64,000 bases of DNA from Yersinia ruckeri ATCC 29473 (GCF_000754815.1 NZ_KN150747.1:1891908-1955907); one strand, 5' to 3'. Shown: positions 1 through 10,466, counted from the first letter of the stretch. Notes: a model not told the origin generated them from the sequence alone. Made by a program: numbers and translations.

Positions 1-821
1 ATCATTTGGGTAAAGATGTTCTGGAATCCCGTCTGCCGGGCATTCTTGAATTATCCCGCACCTTTGCTCACGTTGATCCGGTTAAAGAGCCGATTCCGGT
101 GATTCCGACCTGTCACTATATGATGGGCGGAATTCCGACCAAAGTAACCGGTCAGGCTATTACCGTGAATGAAAAAGGTGAAGACGTGGTGATTCCAGGT
201 CTGTTTGCCGTGGGCGAAATTGCCTGCGTCTCGGTGCATGGCGCTAACCGCTTGGGCGGTAACTCGCTGCTGGATCTGGTGGTGTTTGGTCGTGCTGCCG
301 GTATGCATTTGCAAGAATCATTAATGGAACAGGGGCCGAGTCGCGATGCCAGTGATTCTGATATCGATGCCTCTCTGGATCGGATGAACCGCTGGAACAA
401 CACCCCGTCAGGCGAAGATCCAGTTGAGATCCGCAAAGCCTTGCAGGCCTGTATGCAGAACAACTTCTCGGTATTCCGCGAAGGCGATGCTATGGCTAAG
501 GGATTGGAAGAGCTGAAAGTGATTCGTGAACGTCTGAAAAATGCGCGCTTGGACGATACTTCCAGTGAATTTAATACCCAGCGCATTGAATGTCTGGAAC
601 TGGAAAATTTGATGGAAACCGCGTTTTCCACCGCAGTCTCCGCTAACTTCCGCACCGAAAGTCGTGGCGCACACAGCCGTTTCGACTTCCCGGAGCGTGA
701 CGATGCGAACTGGTTGTGCCACTCGTTGTATCTGCCGAAAACTGAGAGCATGACCCGTCGTGAGGTGAACATGCAGCCGAAGCTACGCGCGGCTTTCCCG
801 CCGAAAGTGCGTTCTTACTGA
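1..821 (+). CDS. sdhA: Succinate dehydrogenase flavoprotein subunit (3' end only)
   Basis: This is the C-terminal part of SdhA, the FAD subunit of respiratory complex II that oxidises succinate to fumarate at the inner membrane. The reading frame is open from the first base (frame 3), so the true start lies upstream of the window. Visible hallmarks are [11 protein letters not shown], which holds the substrate-binding and catalytic region, and [13 protein letters not shown], a conserved FAD-contacting stretch. The end PPKVRSY matches the usual SdhA C-terminus. sdhB follows 38 bases later with its own ribosome binding site, as in the sdhCDAB operon. The family assignment is secure; only about 272 residues are present. 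Confidence 0.97.
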   Translation, partial: HLGKDVLESRLPGILELSRTFAHVDPVKEPIPVIPTCHYMMGGIPTKVTGQAITVNEKGEDVVIPGLFAVGEIACVSVHGANRLGGNSLLDLVVFGRAAGMHLQESLMEQGPSRDASDSDIDASLDRMNRWNNTPSGEDPVEIRKALQACMQNNFSVFREGDAMAKGLEELKVIRERLKNARLDDTSSEFNTQRIECLELENLMETAFSTAVSANFRTESRGAHSRFDFPERDDANWLCHSLYLPKTESMTRREVNMQPKLRAAFPPKVRSY

Positions 822-859
822 TGTGTTTACCGAGTTAACCCGTTGCGGAGGAGTGAGTC

Positions 860-1576
860 ATGAAACTCGAATTTTCGATTTATCGTTATAACCCGGACGT
901 TGACGACGCGCCGCATATGCAGGATTACAGCCTGGAAGCGGAAGAAGGCCGGGATATGATGCTGCTGGACGCACTTATCCAGTTGAAAGAACAAGATCCA
1001 ACCCTGTCATTCCGTCGCTCATGCCGTGAAGGCGTTTGCGGCTCTGATGGCCTGAACATGAACGGTAAAAATGGTCTGGCTTGCATCACGCCGGTATCGG
1101 CATTGGTCAATGGCAATAAGAAGATAGTGATCCGCCCATTACCGGGGCTACCAGTCGTACGTGATTTAGTGGTTGATATGGGGCAGTTCTACACCCAATA
1201 CGAGAAAATTAAGCCCTATCTGCTCAATGATGGCAAAAATCCGCCCGCTCGTGAACATCTTCAGTCGCCGGAAGAGCGGGCAAAACTGGATGGTTTGTAC
1301 GAATGTATCCTGTGCGCCTGTTGTTCAACCTCTTGTCCGTCGTTCTGGTGGAATCCGGATAAATTTGTCGGCCCGGCCGGTTTGCTCGCCGCTTACCGTT
1401 TCCTGATTGATAGCCGCGATACTGAAACGCAACCCCGTTTGGATGACCTTAACGACGCTTTTAGTGTCTTCCGTTGTCACAGTATTATGAATTGTGTGAG
1501 TGTTTGCCCAAAAGGCCTTAATCCTACTCGCGCAATAGGCCATATTAAGTCTATGTTATTGCAACGAAGTGCGTGA
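860..1576 (+). CDS. sdhB: Succinate dehydrogenase iron-sulfur subunit
   Basis: SdhB carries electrons from the SdhA flavin through three iron-sulfur clusters to ubiquinone. All cluster ligands are visible: the [2Fe-2S] motif CREGVCGSDG with a later Cys in LACIT, the [4Fe-4S] motif CILCACCSTSCP, and the [3Fe-4S] region CHSIMNCVSVCPKG. The length of 238 residues is the family norm. The start ATG is preceded by a strong GCGGAGGAG ribosome binding site. It lies in the sdhCDAB operon directly after sdhA. The next gene, sucA, is 232 bases away, and in E. coli the sdh transcript can read into suc. Confidence 0.98.
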   Translation: MKLEFSIYRYNPDVDDAPHMQDYSLEAEEGRDMMLLDALIQLKEQDPTLSFRRSCREGVCGSDGLNMNGKNGLACITPVSALVNGNKKIVIRPLPGLPVVRDLVVDMGQFYTQYEKIKPYLLNDGKNPPAREHLQSPEERAKLDGLYECILCACCSTSCPSFWWNPDKFVGPAGLLAAYRFLIDSRDTETQPRLDDLNDAFSVFRCHSIMNCVSVCPKGLNPTRAIGHIKSMLLQRSA

Positions 1577-1808
1577 TATGAGTTTATGTCGCCTGGGAGT
1601 TTCTTCCCAGGTGATATAAAAAGGTAGGGAATCTCTAAAAACTGGCGATGTGTCTGTTTCTAGAGGTTCCTTGAAAGGGGCCGATAAGGTCCATAACAGA
1701 ACGTGCATCGAGCACGTCGAGTGAACCGTCTTTACGGCAAACCGTTTACTTCACGGTATATATGTTAACCACGGCGAAAACTGAAGCTTTAAAGCTTAAG
1801 GGATCATG
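1577..1808 (+). other. sdhB-sucA intergenic region with a hairpin
   Basis: This gap holds no gene. A perfect 7-bp inverted repeat (CCTGGGA at 1592-1598, TCCCAGG at 1605-1611, 6-base loop) lies just after sdhB but is not followed by a T-run, so it looks more like an RNA processing or attenuating structure than a full terminator. The remainder should contain the sucA promoter and leader. An AAGGGA ribosome binding site sits at 1798-1803. Confidence 0.5.
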
Positions 1809-4616
1809 ATGCAGAACGGCGCAATGAAGGTCTGGCTGGATTCCTCCTATCTGGCGGGCGCAAACCAGTCCTACATAGAGCAGCTCTATGAAGATTTTTT
1901 GACAGACCCTGGTTCCGTTGATGATAGCTGGCGTTCAATATTTCAACAGCTACCGACTACGGGTGTAAAACCTGATCAATTACACTCTCAAACGCGTGAG
2001 TACTTCCGCCGGCTGGCGAAAGACACCACTCGTTATCACTCCGCGATCAACGATCCTGATACTGATGCCAAACAAGTTAAGGTGTTGCAGCTAATCAACG
2101 CCTTCCGCTTCCGCGGTCATCAGCATGCAAATCTTGATCCTCTGGGGTTGTGGAAACAGGAAGAGGTGCCAGACCTTGAACCTGCTTACCATCACCTGAC
2201 CGAAGAAGACTTCCAGAACACTTTCAACGTCGGTTCTTTTGCCATCGGCAAAGAAACCATGAAGTTGGCTGATCTGTATGCCGCGCTGAAACAGACCTAT
2301 TGCGGGTCTATCGGTGCCGAGTATATGCATATCACCAACACGGAAGAGAAACGCTGGATTCAGCAACGCATCGAATCTGTCGTAGGGAAACCAACGTTCA
2401 GTAATGATGAGAAACGTCGTTTCCTGAGCGAGCTGACGGCTGCGGAAGGGCTGGAGCGTTATTTAGGCGCCAAATTCCCCGGAGCTAAACGATTTTCGCT
2501 GGAAGGCGGCGACTCGTTAATCACCATGCTGAAAGAAATGATCCGTCACGCAGGGAAAAACGGTACCCGTGAAGTGGTATTGGGGATGGCTCACCGTGGT
2601 CGCCTGAACGTCCTGATCAACGTGTTGGGTAAAAAACCGGAAGATCTGTTCGATGAGTTTGCTGGCAAGCATAAAGAACATTTGGGTACCGGTGACGTTA
2701 AATATCACCAAGGCTTCTCTTCCGACGTAGAAACCGAAGGCGGCCTGGTTCACTTGGCGCTGGCCTTTAACCCTTCTCACCTGGAAATTGTCAGCCCAGT
2801 GGTGATCGGCTCTGTTCGTGCCCGTCGTGACCGTCTTGATAAAGCCCGCAGCAATATGGTTCTGCCAATCACCATTCACGGTGATGCGGCCATTGCAGGG
2901 CAGGGCGTAGTTCAGGAAACCCTGAATATGTCGCAGGCGCGGGGTTATGAAGTTGGCGGTACCGTGCGTATTGTCATTAACAACCAGATTGGTTTCACTA
3001 CGTCCAATCCGCAGGATGCTCGTTCCACCCAATACTGTACCGATATTGCCAAAATGGTGCAGGCGCCGATTTTCCACGTCAATGCTGATGATCCTGAAGC
3101 TGTGGCGTTTGTTACCCGTCTGGCGTTGGATTTCCGTAACACCTTTAAACGTGACGTGATGATCGATCTGGTCTGTTACCGCCGCCACGGCCATAACGAA
3201 GCCGATGAGCCAAGTGCCACTCAGCCAGTGATGTATCAGAAGATTAAAAAACACCCAACGCCGCGCAAAATCTATGCTGACAAGCTGACTGAGCAAAAAA
3301 TTGCTGGCCAGGAAGATGCCACGGAAATGGTCAACCTGTATCGCGATGCGCTGGATCACGGAGATTGCGTGGTTGAAGAATGGCGTCCGATGAATCTGCA
3401 ATCTTTTACCTGGTCTCCGTATCTGAACCATGAGTGGGATGAGGAATATCCGAGCAAAGTTGAAATGAAACGTCTGCAAGAGCTGGCGCGTCGGATCAGT
3501 CAGGCTCCGGAAGCCGTTGAAATGCAGTCTCGCGTAGCAAAAATCTACGGCGATCGTGCTGAAATGGCGGCAGGAAACAAGCCATTCGATTGGGGCGCGG
3601 CTGAAACGCTGGCCTACGCTACGTTGGTGGATGAAGGCATTCCGATTCGCCTGTCAGGGGAAGATGCGGGTCGTGGTACTTTCTTCCATCGCCATGCGGT
3701 TATTCATAATCAGAAAAATGGTTCTGTTTATATCCCTCTGGCGAATATTCACAGCGGTCAGGGTGATTTTACCGTCTGGGATTCAGTGTTATCTGAAGAA
3801 GCGGTACTGGCTTTTGAATACGGTTATGCAACGGCTGAACCACGCACCCTGACCATCTGGGAAGCACAGTTCGGTGACTTTGCCAACGGTGCTCAGGTAG
3901 TGATCGACCAGTTCATCAGTTCTGGTGAACAGAAGTGGGGCCGTATGTGCGGCCTGGTGATGTTATTGCCGCATGGTTATGAAGGACAAGGCCCGGAGCA
4001 CTCCTCCGCCCGTCTGGAACGCTATCTGCAATTGTGCGCCGAACAAAATATGCAGGTGTGCATTCCGTCCACTCCGGCTCAGGTTTACCACATGTTACGC
4101 CGTCAAGCGTTGCGCGGTATGCGCCGTCCGTTAGTGGTGATGTCACCAAAATCCTTGCTGCGCCATCCACTGGCGGTGTCTTCTCTTGATGAACTGGCTA
4201 ACGGTACCTTCCTACCCGCAATCGGTGAAATTGACGAGTTGGATCCAAAAGCGGTGAAACGCGTTGTAATGTGTTCGGGTAAGGTTTATTACGACTTATT
4301 GGAACAGCGCCGTAAGAACGATCAAAAAGATGTCGCTATTGTGCGTATCGAGCAACTATATCCATTCCCGCATCAGGCAGTTCAAGCGGTTCTGGAGCAG
4401 TATGCCCACGTACATGACTTTGTCTGGTGTCAAGAAGAACCACTGAATCAGGGTGCCTGGTACTGTAGTCAACATAACTTCCGTGAAGTGATCCCATTCG
4501 GTTCCTCTTTACGTTATGCCGGTCGCCCAGCTTCGGCTTCTCCGGCAGTAGGTTATATGTCTGTGCACCAGAAACAGCAACAGAGTCTGGTTAATGACGC
4601 GTTGAACGTCGAATAG
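1809..4616 (+). CDS. sucA: 2-oxoglutarate dehydrogenase E1 component
   Basis: SucA is the thiamine-diphosphate-dependent E1 subunit that decarboxylates 2-oxoglutarate and passes the succinyl group to the SucB lipoyl arm. Its N-terminal helix (WLDSSYLAGANQSYIEQLYE) is the segment that binds E2. GMAHRGRLNVL and NNQIGFTTSNP match the E1o thiamine-diphosphate region. There are two adjacent ATG codons, at 1806 and 1809. The second is chosen because it restores the conserved MQN start, gives 935 residues (the usual length is about 933), and is better spaced from AAGGGA at 1798-1803. sucB follows 29 bases downstream in the same operon. Confidence 0.98.
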   Translation: MQNGAMKVWLDSSYLAGANQSYIEQLYEDFLTDPGSVDDSWRSIFQQLPTTGVKPDQLHSQTREYFRRLAKDTTRYHSAINDPDTDAKQVKVLQLINAFRFRGHQHANLDPLGLWKQEEVPDLEPAYHHLTEEDFQNTFNVGSFAIGKETMKLADLYAALKQTYCGSIGAEYMHITNTEEKRWIQQRIESVVGKPTFSNDEKRRFLSELTAAEGLERYLGAKFPGAKRFSLEGGDSLITMLKEMIRHAGKNGTREVVLGMAHRGRLNVLINVLGKKPEDLFDEFAGKHKEHLGTGDVKYHQGFSSDVETEGGLVHLALAFNPSHLEIVSPVVIGSVRARRDRLDKARSNMVLPITIHGDAAIAGQGVVQETLNMSQARGYEVGGTVRIVINNQIGFTTSNPQDARSTQYCTDIAKMVQAPIFHVNADDPEAVAFVTRLALDFRNTFKRDVMIDLVCYRRHGHNEADEPSATQPVMYQKIKKHPTPRKIYADKLTEQKIAGQEDATEMVNLYRDALDHGDCVVEEWRPMNLQSFTWSPYLNHEWDEEYPSKVEMKRLQELARRISQAPEAVEMQSRVAKIYGDRAEMAAGNKPFDWGAAETLAYATLVDEGIPIRLSGEDAGRGTFFHRHAVIHNQKNGSVYIPLANIHSGQGDFTVWDSVLSEEAVLAFEYGYATAEPRTLTIWEAQFGDFANGAQVVIDQFISSGEQKWGRMCGLVMLLPHGYEGQGPEHSSARLERYLQLCAEQNMQVCIPSTPAQVYHMLRRQALRGMRRPLVVMSPKSLLRHPLAVSSLDELANGTFLPAIGEIDELDPKAVKRVVMCSGKVYYDLLEQRRKNDQKDVAIVRIEQLYPFPHQAVQAVLEQYAHVHDFVWCQEEPLNQGAWYCSQHNFREVIPFGSSLRYAGRPASASPAVGYMSVHQKQQQSLVNDALNVE

Positions 4617-4645
4617 CTAATGGTTTAATACACAAGGGATAGATA

Positions 4646-5863
4646 ATGAGTAGCGTAGATATTCTGGTTCCTGACCTACCTGAGTCCGTCGCGGATGCGA
4701 CAGTCGCCACTTGGCATAAAAAACCGGGCGACAGCGTTCAACGTGACGAAGTCCTGGTAGAAATCGAAACTGACAAAGTGGTACTTGAAGTGCCTGCCAG
4801 CGAAGCCGGGATTCTGGACTCGATTCTGGAAGATGAAGGTGCAACCGTACTTTCCCGCCAGATTCTAGGTCGTATCCGTCCGGGTGACAGCTCAGGTAAA
4901 CCAACAGAAGAGAAGAACCAGAGCAAAGAATCCACTCCTGCTCAGCGTCAAACCGCCAGCCTGGAAGAAGAGAACAACGATGCGCTCAGCCCGGCAATTC
5001 GCCGCCTGATTGCCGAGCATTCTCTTGATGCTAGCGCAATCAAAGGCAGTGGCGTGGGTGGGCGTATCACCCGCGAAGACGTAGACCAGCATTTGGCTAC
5101 CAGGCTGGCGGCACCTAAGGTTGCTGAAGCCAAAGTAGAAATGCCAGTTCCTGCCTTGGGTAGCCGCAGTGAAAAACGCGTGCCTATGACTCGCTTGCGC
5201 AAGCGGGTGGCCGAGCGTCTGCTGGAAGCGAAAAACAGCACCGCCATGTTGACGACTTTCAATGAAATCAACATGCAGCCAATCATGGATTTGCGTAAGC
5301 AATACGGTGAAGCTTTTGAAAAACGTCACGGTGTACGTCTGGGCTTTATGTCCTTCTACATTAAAGCGGTTGTTGAGGCGCTAAAACGTTATCCAGAAGT
5401 GAATGCTTCCATCGATGGTGAAGACGTGGTTTACCACAATTACTTCGATGTCAGCATTGCGGTTTCGACTCCGCGCGGCTTGGTTACCCCGGTTCTACGT
5501 GATGTAGACACGCTGGGTATGGCGGATATTGAGAAAAAAATCAAAGAATTGGCTGTTAAAGGCCGTGATGGCAAACTGAAAGTTGAAGAACTGACCGGCG
5601 GTAATTTCACCATTACTAACGGCGGCGTGTTCGGATCCTTGATGTCTACGCCGATCATCAACCCACCACAAAGCGCAATCTTGGGCATGCATGCCATTAA
5701 AGATCGTCCTATGGCGGTTAATGGTCAGGTAGTGATCTTGCCAATGATGTATCTGGCGCTCTCCTACGATCACCGTTTGATCGATGGCCGTGAATCTGTC
5801 GGCTATCTGGTTACGGTGAAAGAGATGCTGGAAGATCCGGCTCGTCTGCTGCTCGACGTATAA
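4646..5863 (+). CDS. sucB: 2-oxoglutarate dehydrogenase E2 (dihydrolipoyl succinyltransferase)
   Basis: SucB is the core of the 2-oxoglutarate dehydrogenase complex and moves the succinyl group from lipoamide to CoA. The domains run in the expected order. The N-terminal lipoyl domain has its lipoylated Lys in [11 protein letters not shown] (about residue 44). A charged linker (about 80-110) is followed by a peripheral subunit-binding domain beginning [12 protein letters not shown]. The catalytic domain ends with the active-site His motif [11 protein letters not shown] and the usual C-terminus LLLDV. It has 405 residues, the same as E. coli. It is co-transcribed with sucA, and sucCD follow after a structured 163-base spacer. 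Confidence 0.98.
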   Translation: MSSVDILVPDLPESVADATVATWHKKPGDSVQRDEVLVEIETDKVVLEVPASEAGILDSILEDEGATVLSRQILGRIRPGDSSGKPTEEKNQSKESTPAQRQTASLEEENNDALSPAIRRLIAEHSLDASAIKGSGVGGRITREDVDQHLATRLAAPKVAEAKVEMPVPALGSRSEKRVPMTRLRKRVAERLLEAKNSTAMLTTFNEINMQPIMDLRKQYGEAFEKRHGVRLGFMSFYIKAVVEALKRYPEVNASIDGEDVVYHNYFDVSIAVSTPRGLVTPVLRDVDTLGMADIEKKIKELAVKGRDGKLKVEELTGGNFTITNGGVFGSLMSTPIINPPQSAILGMHAIKDRPMAVNGQVVILPMMYLALSYDHRLIDGRESVGYLVTVKEMLEDPARLLLDV

Positions 5864-5883
5864 AAAAGATAACTGGTAAAGGT

Positions 5884-5919
5884 TGCCTGTTGACTGGGTG
5901 AAATCCCGGATTACAGGCA
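5884..5919 (+). other. Stem-loop between sucB and sucC
   Basis: An inverted repeat TGCCTGT (5884-5890) / ACAGGCA (5913-5919) encloses a smaller CTGGG/CCCGG helix, giving an extended hairpin in the 163-base sucB-sucC gap. There is no T-tract, so read-through into sucC is likely. In E. coli this gap also holds RNA structures that affect processing of the suc transcript; that the role is the same here is an inference. Confidence 0.5.
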
Positions 5920-6026
5920 CCTGATGCCATAACAACCTATGTGCTAATAACGGTGGAACCCTGAGCGGTGTTATCTAGACACTGTAGGCTTCTCCCCGTT
6001 TTCAGACTTTATATGGATAGAACATC

Positions 6027-7193
6027 ATGAATTTACACGAATATCAGGCCAAACAACTGTTTGCTCGGTATGGCTTACCCGCTCCAACCGGTTTTGCCTG
6101 TAGCACGCCTCGTGAAGCAGAAGAAGCCGCATCAAAAATCGGTTCCGCTCCTTGGGTGGTAAAATGTCAGGTTCATGCGGGTGGTCGCGGTAAAGCGGGC
6201 GGCGTGAAAGTGGTTAAAAGCAAAGAAGAAATTCGTGCTTTCGCCGAGCAATGGTTAGGCAAGCAATTGGTCACTTACCAGACTGATGCTCATGGCCAGC
6301 CAGTTCACCAAATTCTGGTTGAAGCAGCGACTGATATCGATAAAGAACTGTATCTGGGAGCGGTGGTCGATCGCGCTTCTCGCCGTGTAATTTTCATGGC
6401 TTCAACTGAAGGTGGTGTTGAAATCGAGAAAGTTGCGGAAGAAACACCGGAACTGATTCACAAGATTGCGCTTGACCCATTGACTGGCCCGCAGCCATAT
6501 CAAGGTCGTGAATTAGCGTTCAAGCTAGGTTTGAGCGGCAAACAGGTCAGCCAATTTACCAAGATCTTTATGGGGCTGGCGGCACTGTTCCTGGAGCGCG
6601 ACCTGGCGATGGTTGAGATCAACCCACTGGTGATCACCAAGCAGGGCGATCTAGTGTGTCTGGATGGCAAACTGGGTGCGGATGGCAATGCATTGTTCCG
6701 TCAACCAGAGCTGCGTGAAATGCGTGACCAGTCTCAGGAAGATGCCCGTGAAGCGCAGGCTGCACAGTGGGAACTGAACTATGTCGCGCTGGATGGCAAC
6801 ATCGGCTGTATGGTAAATGGCGCAGGTTTAGCAATGGGCACGATGGACATTGTAAAACTGCACGGCGGCGAACCGGCTAACTTCCTTGATGTCGGTGGTG
6901 GCGCAACCAAAGAACGTGTAACCGAGGCATTTAAAATCATTCTGTCTGACGACAAGGTGAAAGCGGTTCTGGTGAATATCTTTGGTGGTATTGTACGTTG
7001 TGATCTAATTGCAGACGGCATTATTGGTGCAGTGGCAGAAGTCGGCGTTAACGTTCCTGTGGTGGTGCGTTTGGAAGGGAATAACGCAGAGTTGGGTGCC
7101 AAGAAACTGGCAGACAGCGGTTTGAATATCATTGCTGCGACCAGCCTGACAGATGCGGCTCAGCAAGTTGTTGCGGCAGTGGGGAGTAAATAA
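6027..7193 (+). CDS. sucC: Succinyl-CoA synthetase beta subunit
   Basis: SucC is the ATP-grasp, nucleotide-binding beta subunit that pairs with SucD to make succinate and ATP from succinyl-CoA. It opens with the conserved [16 protein letters not shown]. It carries [16 protein letters not shown] in the ATP-grasp domain, the metal-binding region MVEINPLV, and the C-terminal [18 protein letters not shown] and [10 protein letters not shown] motifs of the CoA-ligase domain. Its 388 residues equal the family length. The stop codon overlaps the sucD start by one base (TAATG), so translation of the two subunits is probably coupled. Confidence 0.98.
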   Translation: MNLHEYQAKQLFARYGLPAPTGFACSTPREAEEAASKIGSAPWVVKCQVHAGGRGKAGGVKVVKSKEEIRAFAEQWLGKQLVTYQTDAHGQPVHQILVEAATDIDKELYLGAVVDRASRRVIFMASTEGGVEIEKVAEETPELIHKIALDPLTGPQPYQGRELAFKLGLSGKQVSQFTKIFMGLAALFLERDLAMVEINPLVITKQGDLVCLDGKLGADGNALFRQPELREMRDQSQEDAREAQAAQWELNYVALDGNIGCMVNGAGLAMGTMDIVKLHGGEPANFLDVGGGATKERVTEAFKIILSDDKVKAVLVNIFGGIVRCDLIADGIIGAVAEVGVNVPVVVRLEGNNAELGAKKLADSGLNIIAATSLTDAAQQVVAAVGSK

Positions 7194-8065
7194 TGTCTAT
7201 TTTAATCAATAAAGATACTAAAGTTATTTGCCAGGGCTTCACCGGCGGTCAAGGGACTTTCCACTCCGAACAGGCGATTGCCTACGGTACCAAAATGGTT
7301 GGCGGTGTCACGCCAGGCAAAGGCGGCACTGAGCATTTGGGTCTGCCAGTATTTAATACTGTACGTGAAGCGGTCGAAACGACAGGCGCAACGGCCTCGG
7401 TTATCTACGTTCCGGCTCCGTTCTGTAAAGACTCGATTCTGGAAGCGATCGACGCTGGCATTAAGCTGATTATCTGTATCACTGAAGGTATTCCTACATT
7501 AGATATGCTGGTTATCAAGGTGAAACTGGAAGAAAGCGGCGTGCGTATGATCGGCCCGAATTGCCCAGGTGTTATCACGCCAGATGAATGTAAAATCGGT
7601 ATCATGCCAGGCCATATTCATTTGGCGGGTAAAGTGGGTATCGTTTCCCGCTCTGGTACCCTGACTTATGAAGCGGTCAAGCAGACAACGGATATTGGCT
7701 TCGGTCAATCAAGCTGCGTTGGTATTGGTGGCGATCCGATCCCAGGGTCTAACTTTATCGATATCCTGAAACTGTTCGAGGAAGATCCACAAACAGAAGT
7801 GATTGTGATGATCGGTGAGATCGGCGGTACTGCGGAAGAAGAAGCGGCTGCCTATATTAAAGATCACGTGACCAAACCGGTGGTGGGTTACATTGCTGGC
7901 GTAACTGCGCCGAAAGGCAAGCGTATGGGTCATGCTGGCGCAATTATTGCTGGTGGTAAAGGGACGGCAGAAGACAAATTTGCTGCTCTGGAAGCCGCTG
8001 GTGTGAAAACAGTTCGCAGTCTGGCTGATATCGGTGAAGCGGTAAAAATGGTTTTACCTCAGTAA
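7193..8065 (+). CDS. sucD: Succinyl-CoA synthetase alpha subunit
   Basis: SucD holds the active-site histidine that is transiently phosphorylated during succinyl-CoA synthetase turnover. The sequence shows the N-terminal CoA-binding Rossmann region ([13 protein letters not shown]), the SRSGTLTYE motif, and the phospho-His loop [17 protein letters not shown] near residue 246. It has 290 residues, one more than the E. coli protein. Its ATG overlaps the sucC stop, with a GGGGAG ribosome binding site inside the sucC end. It is the last gene of the operon; a terminator lies about 140 bases downstream. Confidence 0.98.
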   Translation: MSILINKDTKVICQGFTGGQGTFHSEQAIAYGTKMVGGVTPGKGGTEHLGLPVFNTVREAVETTGATASVIYVPAPFCKDSILEAIDAGIKLIICITEGIPTLDMLVIKVKLEESGVRMIGPNCPGVITPDECKIGIMPGHIHLAGKVGIVSRSGTLTYEAVKQTTDIGFGQSSCVGIGGDPIPGSNFIDILKLFEEDPQTEVIVMIGEIGGTAEEEAAAYIKDHVTKPVVGYIAGVTAPKGKRMGHAGAIIAGGKGTAEDKFAALEAAGVKTVRSLADIGEAVKMVLPQ

Positions 8066-8227
8066 GTTACCAAAAATGATTTGAGTTGTAGCAAGGCGCT
8101 AAATCCACCCGTCATTGAGACGGGTTATGGCCTATTGCTAACGCAGATACAACTTTAAGTTGATGGGAATAGATAACATAACGATTATCTCGACATCCTA
8201 TGGCCACCTTTTTTGGGTGGCCTTTTT
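8066..8227 (+). terminator. sucD 3' untranslated region and Rho-independent terminator
   Basis: The terminator has stem GGCCACC (8202-8208) / GGTGGCC (8216-8222) followed by TTTTT at 8223-8227. A second, smaller hairpin, CCCGTC-attga-GACGGG, lies at 8108-8124. Together they close the sdh-suc transcript. In E. coli the equivalent 3' region is processed into the small RNA SdhX (RybD). A similar product is possible here, but I cannot show it from sequence alone. Confidence 0.85.
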
Positions 8228-8286
8228 ACGTTTTGAGCAAAGATACCAGGTAGAGGATTAGCCTCGTTTTTGGTGAGGGTTGGGTA

Positions 8287-10185
8287 TTAGAAGTGATTTA
8301 GGGCCGTAATCAGCGTAATGTCATTTTGAGCTTGTTGCTTACTCTGTTCGCTTTTCGCCGTACTGACCTTCTGCCGCAAAGCGGCTAATGCGGCATCGTA
8401 GCTTGCTTGATCATTAAACAGCTTATCTTTGACGTTGATTGACGCGATATTGGTAAAGCGGCCATCCTCAGTCATCGGGAGTGTCATTTTCCCATCATTG
8501 ATTAATTGCCTGACAATTTGGCGCTGCGGTTCATAGCCATCCAGACCTGCCAGTTTCCAGCGTTGTTCAGTTTTTCCCTGATACTGGCCTTTCTTCACCT
8601 CAGTCAGATAGCGAATGGTCAGATTACGGATAGTGCCTTCCTCTTCGCCAAACTCAGCTTTGGTATCAGACAATATCGGGAATATCTGGCCTTCAAGTAT
8701 CCCGCCTTTCTGTGTTAAATGCCCCATGCGATAGCTGTTCATACCTAAACGAATAGGCATGCTGTCAGTGACGACACTGCCGTCATTAAAACGCAGGTTG
8801 GTGATACGTGAGCCAGCGGGTTGGCGTAGATCGATGGTATAGGTCACGCCATCAAAAAAGTCGTTGGTAGAATATTTGGAGGCGCGACGTAGCGGATTAA
8901 AACTGTAGGTGACATCGCCGGATTTGACCTGATTGAAATAATCAGCCGACCACTCCATATATTTTTTCAGCTCTTTACCTGTTAGCTGATAAACGGTTAT
9001 TTCCCCACCAGCATACTGGTAGTTAAAAGCAATATCTTTAGCTTTTATCTCACCAAGATCTAATTTAGCTCGGTCATTATCGATCTGTAGGGCAATAACC
9101 TGCGCTTTCGGTGCATAGTAGCGAACGGCTTCCTGGAATAGGGCGCTGATACCAGTATCCTGAATATGGACCTGCGGGATGCCTTTAATCTGATCTTTAG
9201 GGACTAAATCAACCCCGCTTAGGATAGCAATAATTCGATTGGCGTTAGCACGTAACATATTGTGATAAGGCTGATAAATAGTTTCAAGTGCTACATCAGA
9301 ATGAACACCTTTGATTGGATAGGTGTAGCTGTCTTTATTAATAAGATGATATTTTCCGTCTCGTTTTTCAAATTGCAGATCGATGCGGGAAAGCGCTCGG
9401 CCATATTTATCTGGCTCGGTAATAATCACACCGTTAACCACGGCTTTGTCGATTTTGACGTGCATATGGCCCGCAACAATGGCCGCCAGTTCTGGGTTGG
9501 CTTTAGCGATATCACCTACGCCGGTACCCGGACGCTGATTCTCGTTATCAATTCCCATATGAGCGACCAGCACAATCGCATCGACCTGTGGCTGAATTTG
9601 TTGAATAACTTGCTTAACTTCTTGCACCGGATCGGTAAAATGCAGGCCCTTAACACGATCGGTGCCTTTGGCAAACTCCGCCGTCATGGGGGTATCCATT
9701 CCGATGATGCCGATTTTGACCCCCTGACGTTCAATGATTTTATACGCAGGGAGATAAGGTTTGCCGCTGTCCCAGAAGATATTTCCCGCCAAAGCGGCGC
9801 CTTTAAACTGGTTCAGTGAGGTAGATAGCACCTTTAGGCCAAAATCGAACTCATGGTTGCCCATCACCCAGGCATCATAATTCAGGGCATTAAAACCCAG
9901 AATCATCGGGCTTAGTGCATCATTCTTGAAGGTTTCGACGAAGTTGCCTTGCAGGGTGTCACCGGCGTCCACCAAAATGATATTCGGCTGTGCGGCGCGG
10001 ATTTTCTTCACCTGAGTGGCGATTTGGCTCAGACTGCCAGCCAGATTTTCGCTGTCGCTGGCATAATCCCAGGGAACAAAGGTGCCGTGAAGGTCAGAGG
10101 TAGCCAGAATTGTCACGTTAATAGGTTCGTTAGCCAGAGTGGTGGTGCTGAAGCAAAGTAGCGAGGCGATAACTGTTTTTTTCAT
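8287..10185 (-). CDS. Periplasmic 5'-nucleotidase-family metallophosphoesterase
   Basis: This is a secreted enzyme of the UshA/CpdB/YfkN superfamily that removes phosphate from nucleotides or related esters outside the inner membrane. The metallophosphatase motifs appear in order: SDLHGTF, DAGDTLQGN, GNHEFDFG, VAHMG and GHMH. The C-terminal 5'-nucleotidase domain follows (about residues 320-560). The chosen ATG at 10185 gives 632 residues, has AAGAGA upstream, and begins a clear signal peptide (MKKTVIASLLCFSTTTLA). The upstream in-frame ATGs would add 19 unlikely residues. It is monocistronic and divergent from cydA. The substrate is unknown; it is not a standard UshA or CpdB by length and motif details. 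Confidence 0.85.
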   Translation of the reverse strand: MKKTVIASLLCFSTTTLANEPINVTILATSDLHGTFVPWDYASDSENLAGSLSQIATQVKKIRAAQPNIILVDAGDTLQGNFVETFKNDALSPMILGFNALNYDAWVMGNHEFDFGLKVLSTSLNQFKGAALAGNIFWDSGKPYLPAYKIIERQGVKIGIIGMDTPMTAEFAKGTDRVKGLHFTDPVQEVKQVIQQIQPQVDAIVLVAHMGIDNENQRPGTGVGDIAKANPELAAIVAGHMHVKIDKAVVNGVIITEPDKYGRALSRIDLQFEKRDGKYHLINKDSYTYPIKGVHSDVALETIYQPYHNMLRANANRIIAILSGVDLVPKDQIKGIPQVHIQDTGISALFQEAVRYYAPKAQVIALQIDNDRAKLDLGEIKAKDIAFNYQYAGGEITVYQLTGKELKKYMEWSADYFNQVKSGDVTYSFNPLRRASKYSTNDFFDGVTYTIDLRQPAGSRITNLRFNDGSVVTDSMPIRLGMNSYRMGHLTQKGGILEGQIFPILSDTKAEFGEEEGTIRNLTIRYLTEVKKGQYQGKTEQRWKLAGLDGYEPQRQIVRQLINDGKMTLPMTEDGRFTNIASINVKDKLFNDQASYDAALAALRQKVSTAKSEQSKQQAQNDITLITALNHF

Positions 10186-10396
10186 TTTTATCTCTTGAAG
10201 GGGACAATATTTCATTGTGTAACAGCATTGATGATGCAACAAAATAGCAACACAAGCGAATGCTTCGCTGAAGATGAACTCATATATTCATATAAATTGC
10301 TAAATTGTGATTTAACTCACCCTCGTCAATATAAATAAAAAAGTTAATCTTGATCGCATAATAACGAAAAAATAATGCATTAGATAAACCATAAAA

Positions 10397-10451
10397 TCAC
10401 ATTTATTTAACACTGAGGGGTTATATAAAAATAAAAGAACGATTAATTAAC
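10397..10451 (-). promoter_or_regulatory. Two ArcA-like boxes upstream of cydA
   Basis: Read on the minus strand, 10397-10411 is GTTAAATAAATGTGA, which matches the ArcA consensus GTTAATTAAATGTTA at 13 of 15 positions. The segment 10437-10451 (GTTAATTAATCGTTC) matches at 12 of 15. In E. coli ArcA activates cydAB when oxygen is low. The placement just upstream of the FNR-like boxes is consistent with that control. The site calls are by eye. Confidence 0.6.
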
Positions 10452-10466
10452 ATGCGAAGAATAAAA

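Noticed and set aside
2517-3479. 320-codon minus-strand open frame inside sucA
   Set aside because: It lies wholly within the well-supported sucA gene, shows no family motif and has no ribosome binding site.
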